DNA from: Candidatus Latescibacterota bacterium
Lineage (GTDB): Bacteria > Latescibacterota > UBA2968 > GCA-2709665
NCBI GenBank assembly: GCA_012271065.1
Contig: JAAXHE010000165.1
Location: 1-19,638, forward strand
DNA length: 19,638 bases
Direction of reading: 5' to 3'
This document shows positions 4,923-13,691 of the stretch, piece after piece. Made by a program: the position numbers and the translations under genes. The stretch's first letter is position 1; each line of letters begins with the position of its first letter. The notes under the pieces are model-generated. The model did not search any database, was not told the origin of the DNA, and saw nothing but the letters and a program-made list of their open reading frames with translations.

Positions 4923-5858
4923 ATGTGCGGGGCCGCGGATTTTCATACGCCGGTTATGGGGCCTGAAACGGCCCTTAACGTGGTCAACGACCCGAACGGT
5001 GTGTACGTCGATGGCACGGTGGGAGGCGGGGGCCACGCTGAGCATATGCTGGAGCGGATGGGTCGGCGTGGACGACTGATTGGAATTGATCGGGATCCGG
5101 AGGCGGTTCAGGCCGCCGCCCTTCGACTGCGGCGATTCTCCGACCGGCTGGACATCATCGAGGCGTCTTTTCGGGAACTGCCGGGGGTCCTGGATAAACT
5201 GGAGGTCAATCGGATCTCGGGTGCGCTCTTCGACCTCGGTGTTTCTTCCCATCAGATCGATGAGCCCTCCCGCGGATTCAGCTACCTCCGAAACGGGCCC
5301 CTGGATATGCGTATGGGACCCGACGCACTCCGGTCGGCGAAGGACATCGTGAATGCCTACTCTCAGGAGGAGCTGGCCCGGATTTTCAGGGAATTCGGAG
5401 AAGAACGCGGCGCCGGCCGGATCGCCCGGGCCATCTGCCGTCGGCGGACCCGGGAGCCGTTGAATGACACATCCGAACTGGCAGCGCTGATTTCGGAGAC
5501 CGCGCCGGGATCTCAAACCACGAAAACCCTTGCCAGGATCTTCCAGGCGATCCGGATTGAGGTGAACGGCGAACTGGACCAGCTGTACGAAACGCTTGAG
5601 TACACAATCGGGAAGTTGGCGAGGGCCGGACGCGTCGGCGTTCTGTCCTATCACTCTCTTGAAGATCGCACGGTAAAGGAGGTTTTTCGGTCGGCTGCTC
5701 TGGGTTGCGTCTGCCCGCCCAATCTACCCGTCTGTGGATGCGGACGGGTCCCGCAGGTGCGGGTCCTGACACCCGGAGGCATACGACCGGAACCGGAAGA
5801 GCGCCAGCGCAACCCGCGATCCAGAAGTGCGACGTTGAGGGTTGCGGAGAGATTGTGA
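4923..5858 (+). CDS. rsmH: 16S rRNA (cytosine(1402)-N(4))-methyltransferase RsmH
   Basis: A 311-aa cytoplasmic methyltransferase (also called MraW) that methylates N4 of C1402 in the decoding site of 16S rRNA using S-adenosylmethionine. Visible motifs: HTPVM (8-12), the SAM-binding loop DGTVGGGGH (30-38), GIDRDPE (54-60), LFDLGVSSHQ near 100, SYHSLEDR near 242, the cysteine cluster C262-x-C264...CGCG, and the closing NPRSRSATLRV. All are standard and the length is typical. The ATG comes 10 nt after the mraZ stop with no good Shine-Dalgarno site, suggesting translational coupling. It is the usual second dcw gene. Confidence 0.97.
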   Translation: MCGAADFHTPVMGPETALNVVNDPNGVYVDGTVGGGGHAEHMLERMGRRGRLIGIDRDPEAVQAAALRLRRFSDRLDIIEASFRELPGVLDKLEVNRISGALFDLGVSSHQIDEPSRGFSYLRNGPLDMRMGPDALRSAKDIVNAYSQEELARIFREFGEERGAGRIARAICRRRTREPLNDTSELAALISETAPGSQTTKTLARIFQAIRIEVNGELDQLYETLEYTIGKLARAGRVGVLSYHSLEDRTVKEVFRSAALGCVCPPNLPVCGCGRVPQVRVLTPGGIRPEPEERQRNPRSRSATLRVAERL

Positions 5859-5889
5859 GGTTCACGGTTCGGACTGTTGAGGAAGGCAT

Positions 5890-6222
5890 ATGAATACCAC
5901 TACAGAAATGAAGACGTCGGGTGGTTATCGATACGTACTCCTTACCCTGGCGCTGGTGGTTCTGGGTCTTCTGGGTTATCTGTGGGCTCAGGCGCAGACC
6001 GTGCGGCAGGGTGACGAAATCTCGCGGCTTCGAATCGAGCACCAGCAGCTTCTCCGGCAGCAGGAGCGTCTCCGGGCGGAGATTTCGGGACTCCGAAGAA
6101 GCAGCAGAATACGGGAGATCGCCGCAAACAGACTCGGTATGGTGTTTCCTGAGGGACCGCCGCGAAACCTCTACCTGGATCGACACCCGGGCCGCTACGC
6201 TCTTTCCGACCACAAAAACTGA
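5890..6222 (+). CDS. ftsL: Cell division protein FtsL
   Basis: A 110-aa bitopic inner membrane protein. In the family, FtsL forms a subcomplex with FtsB/DivIC and FtsQ that activates FtsW-FtsI. Residues about 14-32 form the transmembrane segment; residues about 38-70 form a charged leucine-rich coiled coil (ISRLRIEHQQLLRQQERLRAE lies within it). The segment RIREIAANRLGMVFP (73-87) matches the typical FtsL ending. A Shine-Dalgarno stretch GAGGAAGG (5879-5886) precedes the ATG. Position between rsmH and ftsI is diagnostic because FtsL sequence itself is poorly conserved. Confidence 0.9.
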   Translation: MNTTTEMKTSGGYRYVLLTLALVVLGLLGYLWAQAQTVRQGDEISRLRIEHQQLLRQQERLRAEISGLRRSSRIREIAANRLGMVFPEGPPRNLYLDRHPGRYALSDHKN

Positions 6223-6225
6223 ACC

Positions 6226-8319
6226 ATGCGGATTGAAGTGCGCCACATTCGCCGGCAGAGAGCCATCTGCCTGCTGGGCGGTATCTTCGTTCTGATCTTG
6301 ACCTGCAGACTGGCTGCGCTTCAGGTCTGGACGGGTGACGTCTACAGCGCCCGTGCGAAGAGGCAGCACGAAAAGCGGACAGTATTGCAGGCGAACCGCG
6401 GTCGTATTCTGGACCGCAAGGGCAGGGTCCTCGCAACGAACCTGGAAGCCCAATCGTTCTTTGTCAACAAGGTTGCCGAACTGGACAGCCTCCGTTCCAT
6501 CGCCGTGCGGTTCTCCGGTAGCGATGACGCGGAGAATGCCGCGCTGCTGCGACGGCTGAAAAAGAAGCGTTTTGTCTGGCTGGCTCGAAAGGTGTTCAGC
6601 GACCCGCGACAGGATCCGTTGCCGAAGGGGGTCGGTCGCATTGTCGAAATGAGGCGAACCTATCCGATGGGAGAGCTTGCCGGACAGGTTCTGGGGTACA
6701 CCGACATCGACAACCTGGGCATCGAGGGCGTGGAACTGGCTTGCAACTTGCTGCTTGAGGGCAAACACGGAGATATGACTTCCAGGCGGGACGCGCGCGG
6801 CGAAGCACTGGGCGCCTTGGGCGTTGTGAGGAGAATGCCCGAGGACGGCGAGGATGTGATGTTGACCCTGGACGTCGATTATCAGTCGATCGTCGAAGAG
6901 GAATTGGCAGCCGCGGTGTCGCAATTCCGAGCGGTAAACGGTATTGCTGTCGTCACCTCGCCCCGGTCAGGGGAAATCCTGGCGATGGCCAATGTGCCGC
7001 TGTACGATCCCAACAATTTCGGCAAATACGATGCGGCGTTCCGGCGCAATCGCGCGGTGACCGATATCTTTGAGCCGGGGTCCACGTTCAAGGTGGTCGC
7101 TGTAGCCGGGGGACTGGAGGAAGGCCTCTGGCGCCGGGAAGATCGGATCTTTTGTGAGTTCGGACGGATGAAGGTTCCTGGCGGCGTGATTCGAGACACA
7201 CATCCCTGCGGATGGCTGACGGTCCAGCAGGTTGTCGAAGAATCCAGCAACATCGGTACCGTGAAAATCGCCCGGAAACTCGAACAGGCGGGTCTGTATA
7301 AATGTGTCCGGCTTTTCGGATTTGGAAACAAGACAACCGTGGACCTTCCAGGTGAAGTGGCCGGAAACGTGAAGAAACCGACAAGATGGTCCGGAAGAAC
7401 GCTGGCATCGATGTCGATCGGACAGGAAATCGGAGTAACGGCATTGCAGATGGCGATGGCGTACGGCGCAATCGCCAACGGCGGGCGCCTAATGGCCCCG
7501 CGCATTTATCGCCGCCGATCGCCGGACGGTATCTGGGAGTCCAAACGGCCCCATGTCCTGCGCGAGGTCATCTCCGAGGAGACGGCAGGAAACGTCGCCG
7601 AAGTCCTCGAAGGGGTGGTTCTGCGAGGCACGGGTAAAAACGCACGGGTACCAGGTTATCGCGTAGCTGGAAAAACGGGCACCGCGCAGCGGGCAAAGGA
7701 AGGTGGGGGGGGCTATGATCCAAACCGGTATGTTTCCTCGTTCATCGGCTTTTTGCCGGTAGAGCGCGCCGAATTCGTATGTATCGTGATCGTGGACGGC
7801 CCAAAGGGTATTCGCTGGGGCAGCAAGGTGGCGGCGCCGGTTTTCAGCCGAATCATGCAACGCATACTGAGTCTGCGGGACACGGAAATGCGACACCGGG
7901 CAGTGGCTGAATCCCGGGGGGACGAAGCCGTCAGGGCGATCAGGCCCGTATTGGCGGGATTGTCCCGCAATGTAGCGAAGCGGGTAATGAATCGAAGCGG
8001 TATCGAGCCGATCCATGTGGATGAGGGCGCACGATTGCCGGTTGGCCCAGCCCGGTCGCCCGGGACCCTTGAATCGCGGCACGAGGCCGATGAAGCAGAC
8101 TCCGGGAAGACCGGGGACTATATCGCGACGCCCAATGTGTTGGGAGTTCCATTGCGCCAGGCTGTGGTACAATTGACATCGTCAGGATTGGCGGTTAGCG
8201 CCTCGGGCAGCGGGCGAGTCGTCTCCCAGACCCCCGGCGCCGGGATGCTGGTTGCCCGCGGCACGACCTGCAACGTCGTATGCAGCCCGAAGCACGCGCC
8301 AATTCCGAACGACCTGTGA
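6226..8319 (+). CDS. ftsI: Septal peptidoglycan transpeptidase FtsI (PBP3-type) with PASTA domain
   Basis: A 697-aa class B penicillin-binding protein that crosslinks septal peptidoglycan with FtsW. The N-terminus is cytoplasmic with one membrane anchor (about 13-32), followed by the dimerisation/pedestal region (RGRILDRKGRVLA near 58-70; RTYPMGELAGQVLGY near 145) and the transpeptidase domain. Active-site motifs: S286-T-F-K289, S340-S-N342 and K483-T-G485. After a charged linker (about 560-630), residues 632-692 form one PASTA domain (TPNVLGVPLRQAV...VVSQTPGAG). Many diderm FtsI proteins lack PASTA, so this longer form is a lineage marker, shared with Spo VD/PBP2x-like proteins and some FCB phyla. 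The ATG is 3 nt after the ftsL stop; murE starts 13 nt after the ftsI stop. Confidence 0.96.
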   Translation: MRIEVRHIRRQRAICLLGGIFVLILTCRLAALQVWTGDVYSARAKRQHEKRTVLQANRGRILDRKGRVLATNLEAQSFFVNKVAELDSLRSIAVRFSGSDDAENAALLRRLKKKRFVWLARKVFSDPRQDPLPKGVGRIVEMRRTYPMGELAGQVLGYTDIDNLGIEGVELACNLLLEGKHGDMTSRRDARGEALGALGVVRRMPEDGEDVMLTLDVDYQSIVEEELAAAVSQFRAVNGIAVVTSPRSGEILAMANVPLYDPNNFGKYDAAFRRNRAVTDIFEPGSTFKVVAVAGGLEEGLWRREDRIFCEFGRMKVPGGVIRDTHPCGWLTVQQVVEESSNIGTVKIARKLEQAGLYKCVRLFGFGNKTTVDLPGEVAGNVKKPTRWSGRTLASMSIGQEIGVTALQMAMAYGAIANGGRLMAPRIYRRRSPDGIWESKRPHVLREVISEETAGNVAEVLEGVVLRGTGKNARVPGYRVAGKTGTAQRAKEGGGGYDPNRYVSSFIGFLPVERAEFVCIVIVDGPKGIRWGSKVAAPVFSRIMQRILSLRDTEMRHRAVAESRGDEAVRAIRPVLAGLSRNVAKRVMNRSGIEPIHVDEGARLPVGPARSPGTLESRHEADEADSGKTGDYIATPNVLGVPLRQAVVQLTSSGLAVSASGSGRVVSQTPGAGMLVARGTTCNVVCSPKHAPIPNDL

Positions 8320-8332
8320 CAAAAGCCATGTT

Positions 8333-9778
8333 ATGCGGCTGGTCGACTTCATTTGCCGGATTCCCGGAGGGCAAAGGCTTCATCCGGGCAATCCCCTGAT
8401 TACGGGTCTCGCCACGGATTCGCGCAAGGTTCGACCGGGCGACTTGTTCGTCGCCATCAGAGGCGGACAGCTGGAAGACCGACATGGCTTCGTACCGCAG
8501 GCGATCGCTGCAGGGGCCGTGGCGGTTGTTGTTGAAGAGCCGGTCCAGGCGGACATAGCCGTTGTCCGGGTGCCGTCAACGCGGGAGGCGCTGGGCGTAT
8601 TCGCGGAACATTTCTACGGGTCGCCGTCGCGAAAGCTGCGGATGGTGGGCGTAACGGGGACGAACGGGAAGACCACGACGGCAATGCTGATACACGCGTC
8701 GCTGGAGGCAGCCGCCGGCGATTGCGGGTTGATCGGGACGGTTGAAACCCGGGTGGGCGGCCGCCGGATGCCGTCGGACATCGGAACGCCTGAAGCGCAC
8801 GACCTGCAGCGGTTGTTGAAGAAAATGACGGACAGCGGCTGCACAGCGGCCGTGATGGAAGTTACGTCGCATGGGCTGGCGCTCGACCGCGTATACGGTA
8901 TCGCGTTCAATACAGCGGTTTTTACGAATTTTTCTCGGGACCATCTGGATTTCCACGGTTCGTTGGAATCCTACCTGGCCGCCAAGAAGCTGCTCTTTGA
9001 CAACTTGAACCCGGATGCGCGTGCGGTGGTCAACGCGGACGACGAGGCGACCGGCCGCATGTTGAGCAACTGTTGCGCGACAGTTGTGTCATACGGCCGA
9101 TCCACGACCGCCGACGTACGAATCGAGAACGCGGAAACAGACGGTCGCGGGACCCGCATGAATCTGGAAACGAGATGGGGATCGGTGGAACTCAACCTGG
9201 CGCTGCAGGGCCGTTTCCATCAGATGAACGCCGCCGCTGCGATTGCAGCGGGGCTGGCAATGGATGTCGACGCGGAAACGATTGCCGATGCCATCCGGGA
9301 CGTACAGGTGCCCGGCCGTTTCGAGAGCATTCAGGAAGGACAGGATTTCAGCGTGATTGTGGACTACGCGCATACACCGGACGCGCTTGGAAATGTCCTT
9401 CGGGCCGCCCGCGAGTTTACGGAAGGCCGATTGATCTGCGTGTTTGGATGCGGCGGCGATCGTGATCGCGGAAAGCGCCCGCAAATGGGACGGATTTCCG
9501 CGCGGATGTCCGATCTGACCATCGTGACTTCTGACAATCCCAGGACCGAAGCCCCGGACTCGATTCTCAGAGACATCGTGGCGGGAGTCGGCGGTGCGGA
9601 CCACCTCGTGGAAGTTGACCGACGGAAGGCGATTTCACTGGCCATTGAAAACGCTTCCGGCGGCGATCTTGTCGTCATTGCGGGCAAGGGACATGAAGAT
9701 TACCAGGATATCGCCGGACGGAAGATCCACTTTGACGACCGGCTGGTCGCAAGGGACATCCTGAGCGGCCGGGTATGA
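8333..9778 (+). CDS. murE: UDP-MurNAc-L-Ala-D-Glu:meso-diaminopimelate ligase MurE
   Basis: A 481-aa cytoplasmic ATP-dependent ligase adding the third residue of the peptidoglycan stem peptide. The Mur ligase layout is complete: an N-terminal UDP-substrate domain (TDSRKVRPGDLFVAIRG within about 22-45), the ATP loop GTNGKTT with Lys113, TNFSRDHLDFHG near 200 with the following AAKK lysine that is carbamoylated in the family, and the C-terminal domain. D401-N-P-R404 is the motif associated with meso-diaminopimelate specificity, as opposed to lysine enzymes. The frame is open 81 nt further upstream into ftsI, but ATG 8333 gives the normal start (MRLVDFI) 13 nt after the ftsI stop. Confidence 0.96.
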   Translation: MRLVDFICRIPGGQRLHPGNPLITGLATDSRKVRPGDLFVAIRGGQLEDRHGFVPQAIAAGAVAVVVEEPVQADIAVVRVPSTREALGVFAEHFYGSPSRKLRMVGVTGTNGKTTTAMLIHASLEAAAGDCGLIGTVETRVGGRRMPSDIGTPEAHDLQRLLKKMTDSGCTAAVMEVTSHGLALDRVYGIAFNTAVFTNFSRDHLDFHGSLESYLAAKKLLFDNLNPDARAVVNADDEATGRMLSNCCATVVSYGRSTTADVRIENAETDGRGTRMNLETRWGSVELNLALQGRFHQMNAAAAIAAGLAMDVDAETIADAIRDVQVPGRFESIQEGQDFSVIVDYAHTPDALGNVLRAAREFTEGRLICVFGCGGDRDRGKRPQMGRISARMSDLTIVTSDNPRTEAPDSILRDIVAGVGGADHLVEVDRRKAISLAIENASGGDLVVIAGKGHEDYQDIAGRKIHFDDRLVARDILSGRV

Positions 9779-9836
9779 CCGGACTCCAGTTGCCAAGGGG
9801 ATACAGACTCCCGGACCCTCACCCGGATTGCTGCGT

Positions 9837-11246
9837 ATGGAAGGGATGACACTCGCTGAAGCGGCCGATGCAATGGGCGGAGAGCTCGTTGGCGCCGCCG
9901 ATCCTGCAATCTGTCCAGCTGGAGGCTGCATCGACTCACGAGTGTTGAATGCAGGGGAACTGTTCTTCGCACTTGAAGGAGAGCGCGCAAACGGAAATCG
10001 GGATGGACATCGTTTTGTGGAAGATGCCCTCGAGAAGGGTGCATCAGCGGCTGTCGTCTCGAGGCACTGGGCTGAAGACCGGAAACGCCGAAGCCTGTCC
10101 GGAGCGATGATCGTCGTCGAGACACCAGGCACGGCGCTTGGCGCTCTCGGAAGAACGTACCGCCGGCGTTTCCGGATTCCGGTGGTGGGCATTACCGGCA
10201 GCAGTGGAAAGACAACCACCAAGGATATGGCTGCCGCCGTGCTTAGCACCCGGTACCGAGTGCTGGCTACGGAAGGCAACCTGAACAACTGGCTTGGAGT
10301 TCCGCTGACCCTGCTGCGACTCTCGAAAACCTGCGAAGCCGCAGTGATCGAAATGGGCATCAGCGAACACGGCGGATTGAAATACCTGTGTGAAATTGCC
10401 GATCCTACGATCGGCGTCATTACCAATATCGGACCTGCACATCTGGAGTTTTTAGGCTCTGTAGAGGGGGTGGCCAAAGCCAAAGGGGAACTCCTGGATC
10501 ATCTTGAAGAGTCTTCAATGGCTATCTTGAATCTCGATGACCTGTTCGTGTCCAAGGAGCGAGCAAGACTAAAGGGGAGACTCCTGGGCTTTGGTATCGA
10601 GAAGATATGTCAGTTTCGTGGGGAGGGACTTGTCATAGACCAGGAGGGCTGCGGTCATTTCTCTCTGCAGGGCCGTTTTTTTCATCTGGCTGTTCCCGGC
10701 CGGCATCACGTGTACAACGCACTTGCCGCAACGGCGGTGGGCGCGGCACTGGATGTGCCGGTTGAACAGGCCGCTAAAGCGCTCGGCGCGTTTCGGCCTT
10801 CGAAGCTGCGCGGCCAGATCGTCGAATGGAACGGAATTCGTCTATTGAACGACACGTACAATGCCAATCCGGCCTCGATGCGGGCGGCCCTGGAAACGCT
10901 GGCGCGGATGTCCGTCTCGGAAGGCGGGCGCCGGGTGGCTGTGCTGGGCGATATGCTGGAACTGGGCGCGTCGGCCGCTCAGAGTCACGCGCGCCTTGGA
11001 GAGCTTGCCGCCGGTATCGGGATGGACGCCGTCTTTGCGCTCGGCGACATGTCAGGTCACGTGTCCCGGGGGGGCATATCGGGAGGTCTGCCTTCCGACA
11101 GGTCGCGGGCATTCAAAGACCGTGAATCCCTGGTGACAGATCTCAGGGCATTTCTCAAACCGGGCGATCTCGTACTGATGAAGGGCTCTCGCGGCGTGGC
11201 GATGGAGACAACCGCGGAAGCACTGGGTTTCGAAACAAAACCCTGA
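9837..11246 (+). CDS. murF: UDP-MurNAc-tripeptide:D-Ala-D-Ala ligase MurF
   Basis: A 469-aa cytoplasmic Mur ligase that adds D-Ala-D-Ala to complete the UDP-MurNAc pentapeptide. Motifs: DSRVLNAGELFFALEGE in the N-terminal domain, ATP loop GITGSSGKTTT with Lys125, EMGISEHGGLKYL, TNIGPAHLEFLGS, and LNDTYNANPASM in the C-terminal domain, all typical of MurF rather than MurD or MurE. Start choice is uncertain: ATG 9837 is preferred, with TTG 9828 and ATG 9846 possible in the same frame; the family alignment (MTLAEAADAMGGEL) allows any. It starts 58 nt after murE. The next genes in most dcw operons, mraY and murD, are missing after it. Confidence 0.95.
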   Translation: MEGMTLAEAADAMGGELVGAADPAICPAGGCIDSRVLNAGELFFALEGERANGNRDGHRFVEDALEKGASAAVVSRHWAEDRKRRSLSGAMIVVETPGTALGALGRTYRRRFRIPVVGITGSSGKTTTKDMAAAVLSTRYRVLATEGNLNNWLGVPLTLLRLSKTCEAAVIEMGISEHGGLKYLCEIADPTIGVITNIGPAHLEFLGSVEGVAKAKGELLDHLEESSMAILNLDDLFVSKERARLKGRLLGFGIEKICQFRGEGLVIDQEGCGHFSLQGRFFHLAVPGRHHVYNALAATAVGAALDVPVEQAAKALGAFRPSKLRGQIVEWNGIRLLNDTYNANPASMRAALETLARMSVSEGGRRVAVLGDMLELGASAAQSHARLGELAAGIGMDAVFALGDMSGHVSRGGISGGLPSDRSRAFKDRESLVTDLRAFLKPGDLVLMKGSRGVAMETTAEALGFETKP

Positions 11247-11387
11247 ACGAAAGCATGCCGTCGAGGGATGAATTCTCCTGTCGCCGTCATCGTAATTTGC
11301 GATTCCGTTCTCCATGCACTGACCCGGTTTCTGGCAACCGTTCCCGGAGTTCGTTTCAGGATCCTTTTTTCAGACAAGTAGATTCAT
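11247..11387 (+). other. murF-ftsW junction where mraY and murD are expected
   Basis: Only 141 bp separate murF from ftsW. They contain one short frame with an ATG at 11268 and a stop at 11379-11381, encoding 37 aa with a hydrophobic start (MNSPVAVIVICDSVLHAL). It matches neither MraY nor MurD ends that I can recognise, and GGG directly before the ATG is too close to be a normal Shine-Dalgarno site. Most likely it is a non-coding leader of ftsW or a relic of rearrangement. Confidence 0.5.
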
Positions 11388-12563
11388 ATGTCGACCTCAG
11401 GAGCAGAGCGGCAGACCTACCTGCTGTTATTGCTGGTCGTCGGGCTGGTGGGTTTTGGCCTGGTAATGGTATACAGCGCCAGCACGGCGCTGGGTCACGT
11501 GCGTTTTGAGAGCGACCACTTTTTCTTGAAGCGGTCAGCGGTGCGTACGGCGGTCGGTCTTTTTGCTATGCTTTTGATCATGCGGGTTGACTATCGCTTC
11601 TGGGCGCGTTTCGCCAAGGTCCTTCTCGCCATCGGTTTCCTGGGACTGGCGGTTGTCCTGGTATTCAAAATCGCGGGCTTCGGCAAAGTACGCGGCGCGT
11701 ATCGATGGATTCCATTGCCCGGCGGCGCCTTTCAACCTGCGGATCTGATGCGACTCGCACTCGTGGTCTATCTGGCGGAATCCTTGAGCCGGCGCCAGGG
11801 ACTGGTAAAGGACCTGGTTCAGGGTTACCTCCCCCATATTGCCATAATCGGCCTGGCGATGGGTATGGTAATGTTCCAGCCAGACCTCGGAACGGCGCTG
11901 GCGATCGGCCTGACCTGCACGCTGATGCTATATCTGGCCGGTGTCCGCGTCAAGCACCTGGCCGGCACCGGGATCGTCCTTCTGCCGGTGTTATTCATCG
12001 TTGTATTCGTTCTTGGATATCGAAAAGAACGAATGACGGCGTTCTTCAGTCCCACGGACGACGTCCAGGGCGCCGGGTATCATGTAATGCAGTCATTGCT
12101 GGCGCTGGGCAGCGGAGGATGGTCCGGCGTGGGTCTTGGACAAAGCCTTCAGAAATATCTCTTCTTGCCGGAGCCACATACCGACTTTGTGTTCAGCATC
12201 GTCGGAGAAGAGCTGGGATTGCTCGGCACGGCTGGCGTCGTGATCTGTTTCGTCATATTCGCACGGTGTGGTTTTCAGATCGCCCGTCGCGCGCCGGACC
12301 TGCACGGGTTCTTTCTGGCGTCAGGCATTACATTCATGATTCTGGTCTATGCGTTTGTAAACATGGGGGTGTGCACCGGACTGATACCGGCCACCGGGCT
12401 TCCCCTTCCCTTTATCAGCTACGGTGGAACTTCGATGCTGTTCACACTGCTTGCCGTGGGTATTCTGATCAACATCGGCCGGCGCGGATCGGCCGACCCT
12501 GGAGCGCTTCCTCAACGGACCGGTGCCGTCAGAATGTACCGGACAGGAGATCGCAGATTCTGA
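11388..12563 (+). CDS. ftsW: Septal peptidoglycan glycosyltransferase FtsW
   Basis: A 391-aa SEDS-family polytopic membrane protein (about ten hydrophobic segments) that polymerises lipid II at the septum with FtsI. Visible family motifs: MVYSAST near 25, GAYRWIPLP near 104, HTDFVFSIVGEELGLLG with the conserved Asp266 that is catalytic in SEDS proteins, and the end PATGLPLPFISYGGTSML...GILINIGRR. PFISYGG plus partnership with ftsI in the dcw operon argues for FtsW over RodA. The usual QPSE segment reads Q116-P-A-D119. No Shine-Dalgarno site is obvious. Its TGA overlaps the murG ATG by one base. Confidence 0.95.
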   Translation: MSTSGAERQTYLLLLLVVGLVGFGLVMVYSASTALGHVRFESDHFFLKRSAVRTAVGLFAMLLIMRVDYRFWARFAKVLLAIGFLGLAVVLVFKIAGFGKVRGAYRWIPLPGGAFQPADLMRLALVVYLAESLSRRQGLVKDLVQGYLPHIAIIGLAMGMVMFQPDLGTALAIGLTCTLMLYLAGVRVKHLAGTGIVLLPVLFIVVFVLGYRKERMTAFFSPTDDVQGAGYHVMQSLLALGSGGWSGVGLGQSLQKYLFLPEPHTDFVFSIVGEELGLLGTAGVVICFVIFARCGFQIARRAPDLHGFFLASGITFMILVYAFVNMGVCTGLIPATGLPLPFISYGGTSMLFTLLAVGILINIGRRGSADPGALPQRTGAVRMYRTGDRRF

Positions 12564-13669
12564 TGCCATTACGCCTGTTGTTTGCCGTTACCCTGACCGG
12601 CGGCCATACGGTGCCCGCGCTGGGTGTAGCGGCCGCGGTCCGCCAACGGCGCCCGGAGACGATAATCAGATTCGCAGGTGTTGCGCGGGGCGTTGAGGCG
12701 AGGCTGATTCCGCGTGCCGGCTACGTCCTGGAGACCTTGCCGGTCATAGGCCTTAAACGCCGCCTCCATCTGGATCTGTTGCAATTTCCATGGTCGCTCC
12801 TGAAGGGTATCTGTTCAGCGTTCCGCATCCTCGTTGCGTTTCATCCCCACACGGTGATTTGCACGGGCGGCCATGTCAGCGGGCCGGTGGGCGTTGCCGC
12901 GCGGTTGCTTGGTATTCCGCTGGTCCTGCACGAGCAGAATAATTACCCCGGGCTGACCGTACGCCTGTTGTCCCGCGCAGCCCGTCAGGTCTATCTGGCA
13001 TTTGAAGGGGCAAGGCGACGCGTGGGCGGGCGTGAAAAGCACGTCGTGGGCAACCCGATTCGGGACGGTTGGCGGCGCGTGGACAGGAAAGAGGCTCGTC
13101 GGCGGTTTGGTCTGGACGTCGATCGGGTCACGCTGTTTGTGACCGGCGCCAGCCAGGGATCAATGGGAATTAACCGCGCCGTGGCGGAGGCGCTGCCGGT
13201 ACTGACGAAACGCGGCTTTCAGATACTGTGGCAGACCGGCAAGGTGGGTTACGACGCCGCGGCATCCGCAGCCCGCCCCTGCGGAGACCGCGTGGTCGTC
13301 AGGGAATTCATCGACGAAATGGCGGTGGCTTACAGCGCGGCGGACCTCGCGTTGACCCGGGCGGGCGCAATAACGGTAACGGAAATGACACATCTGGGCG
13401 TGCCCGCATTGATGGTGCCATTGCCGCTCGCGGCCGAAAACCATCAGGAATACAATGCAAAGGCCGTTGTTCGAGCGGGAGCCGCGCGCATGGTGCGCGA
13501 ATCGGAACTCAGCGCGGAAAGACTGGCGCGGGAAGTATCCGGGATGATCGATTCGAACGGGCTTCTTTCGGAAATGTCCCGCCGCAGCCGCGCGCTGGCG
13601 GTTTCTGACGCGGCAGGGCGGATGGTGGAGGGAATGGCGCATTGCGGACTGCTGCGTGGTGAGCGGTAG
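12563..13669 (+). CDS. murG: UDP-GlcNAc:undecaprenyl-PP-MurNAc-pentapeptide GlcNAc transferase MurG
   Basis: A 368-aa peripheral membrane GT28-family enzyme that turns lipid I into lipid II. The frame is open back to 11705 inside ftsW, but the ATG overlapping the ftsW stop (TGATG) gives the normal MurG length. Motifs: TGGH (12-15), a Gly-rich CTGGHVSGP stretch near 97, HEQNNYPGLTVRLLS near 128, VGNPIR near 164, TGASQGSMGIN in the C-terminal domain, WQTGK, and the UDP-GlcNAc site region DLALTRAGAITVTEM...VPLPLAAENHQ. One oddity: the first N-terminal loop, usually GGTGGH, reads T10-L-T-G-G-H15. The substrate-making MraY is not encoded next to it. Confidence 0.95.
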   Translation: MPLRLLFAVTLTGGHTVPALGVAAAVRQRRPETIIRFAGVARGVEARLIPRAGYVLETLPVIGLKRRLHLDLLQFPWSLLKGICSAFRILVAFHPHTVICTGGHVSGPVGVAARLLGIPLVLHEQNNYPGLTVRLLSRAARQVYLAFEGARRRVGGREKHVVGNPIRDGWRRVDRKEARRRFGLDVDRVTLFVTGASQGSMGINRAVAEALPVLTKRGFQILWQTGKVGYDAAASAARPCGDRVVVREFIDEMAVAYSAADLALTRAGAITVTEMTHLGVPALMVPLPLAAENHQEYNAKAVVRAGAARMVRESELSAERLAREVSGMIDSNGLLSEMSRRSRALAVSDAAGRMVEGMAHCGLLRGER

Positions 13670-13691
13670 GACATCAGGGGATGGATGCCGC

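Noticed and set aside
9492..9520. Sequences resembling the start of the CRISPR repeat (ATTTCCGCG) inside murE, and again in murC near 14415
   Set aside because: The match is only nine bases, lies in conserved coding sequence and does not continue into the hairpin.
11705..12562. A long upstream extension of the murG frame inside ftsW
   Set aside because: It is the out-of-frame shadow of ftsW; the MurG family begins at the ATG overlapping the ftsW stop.
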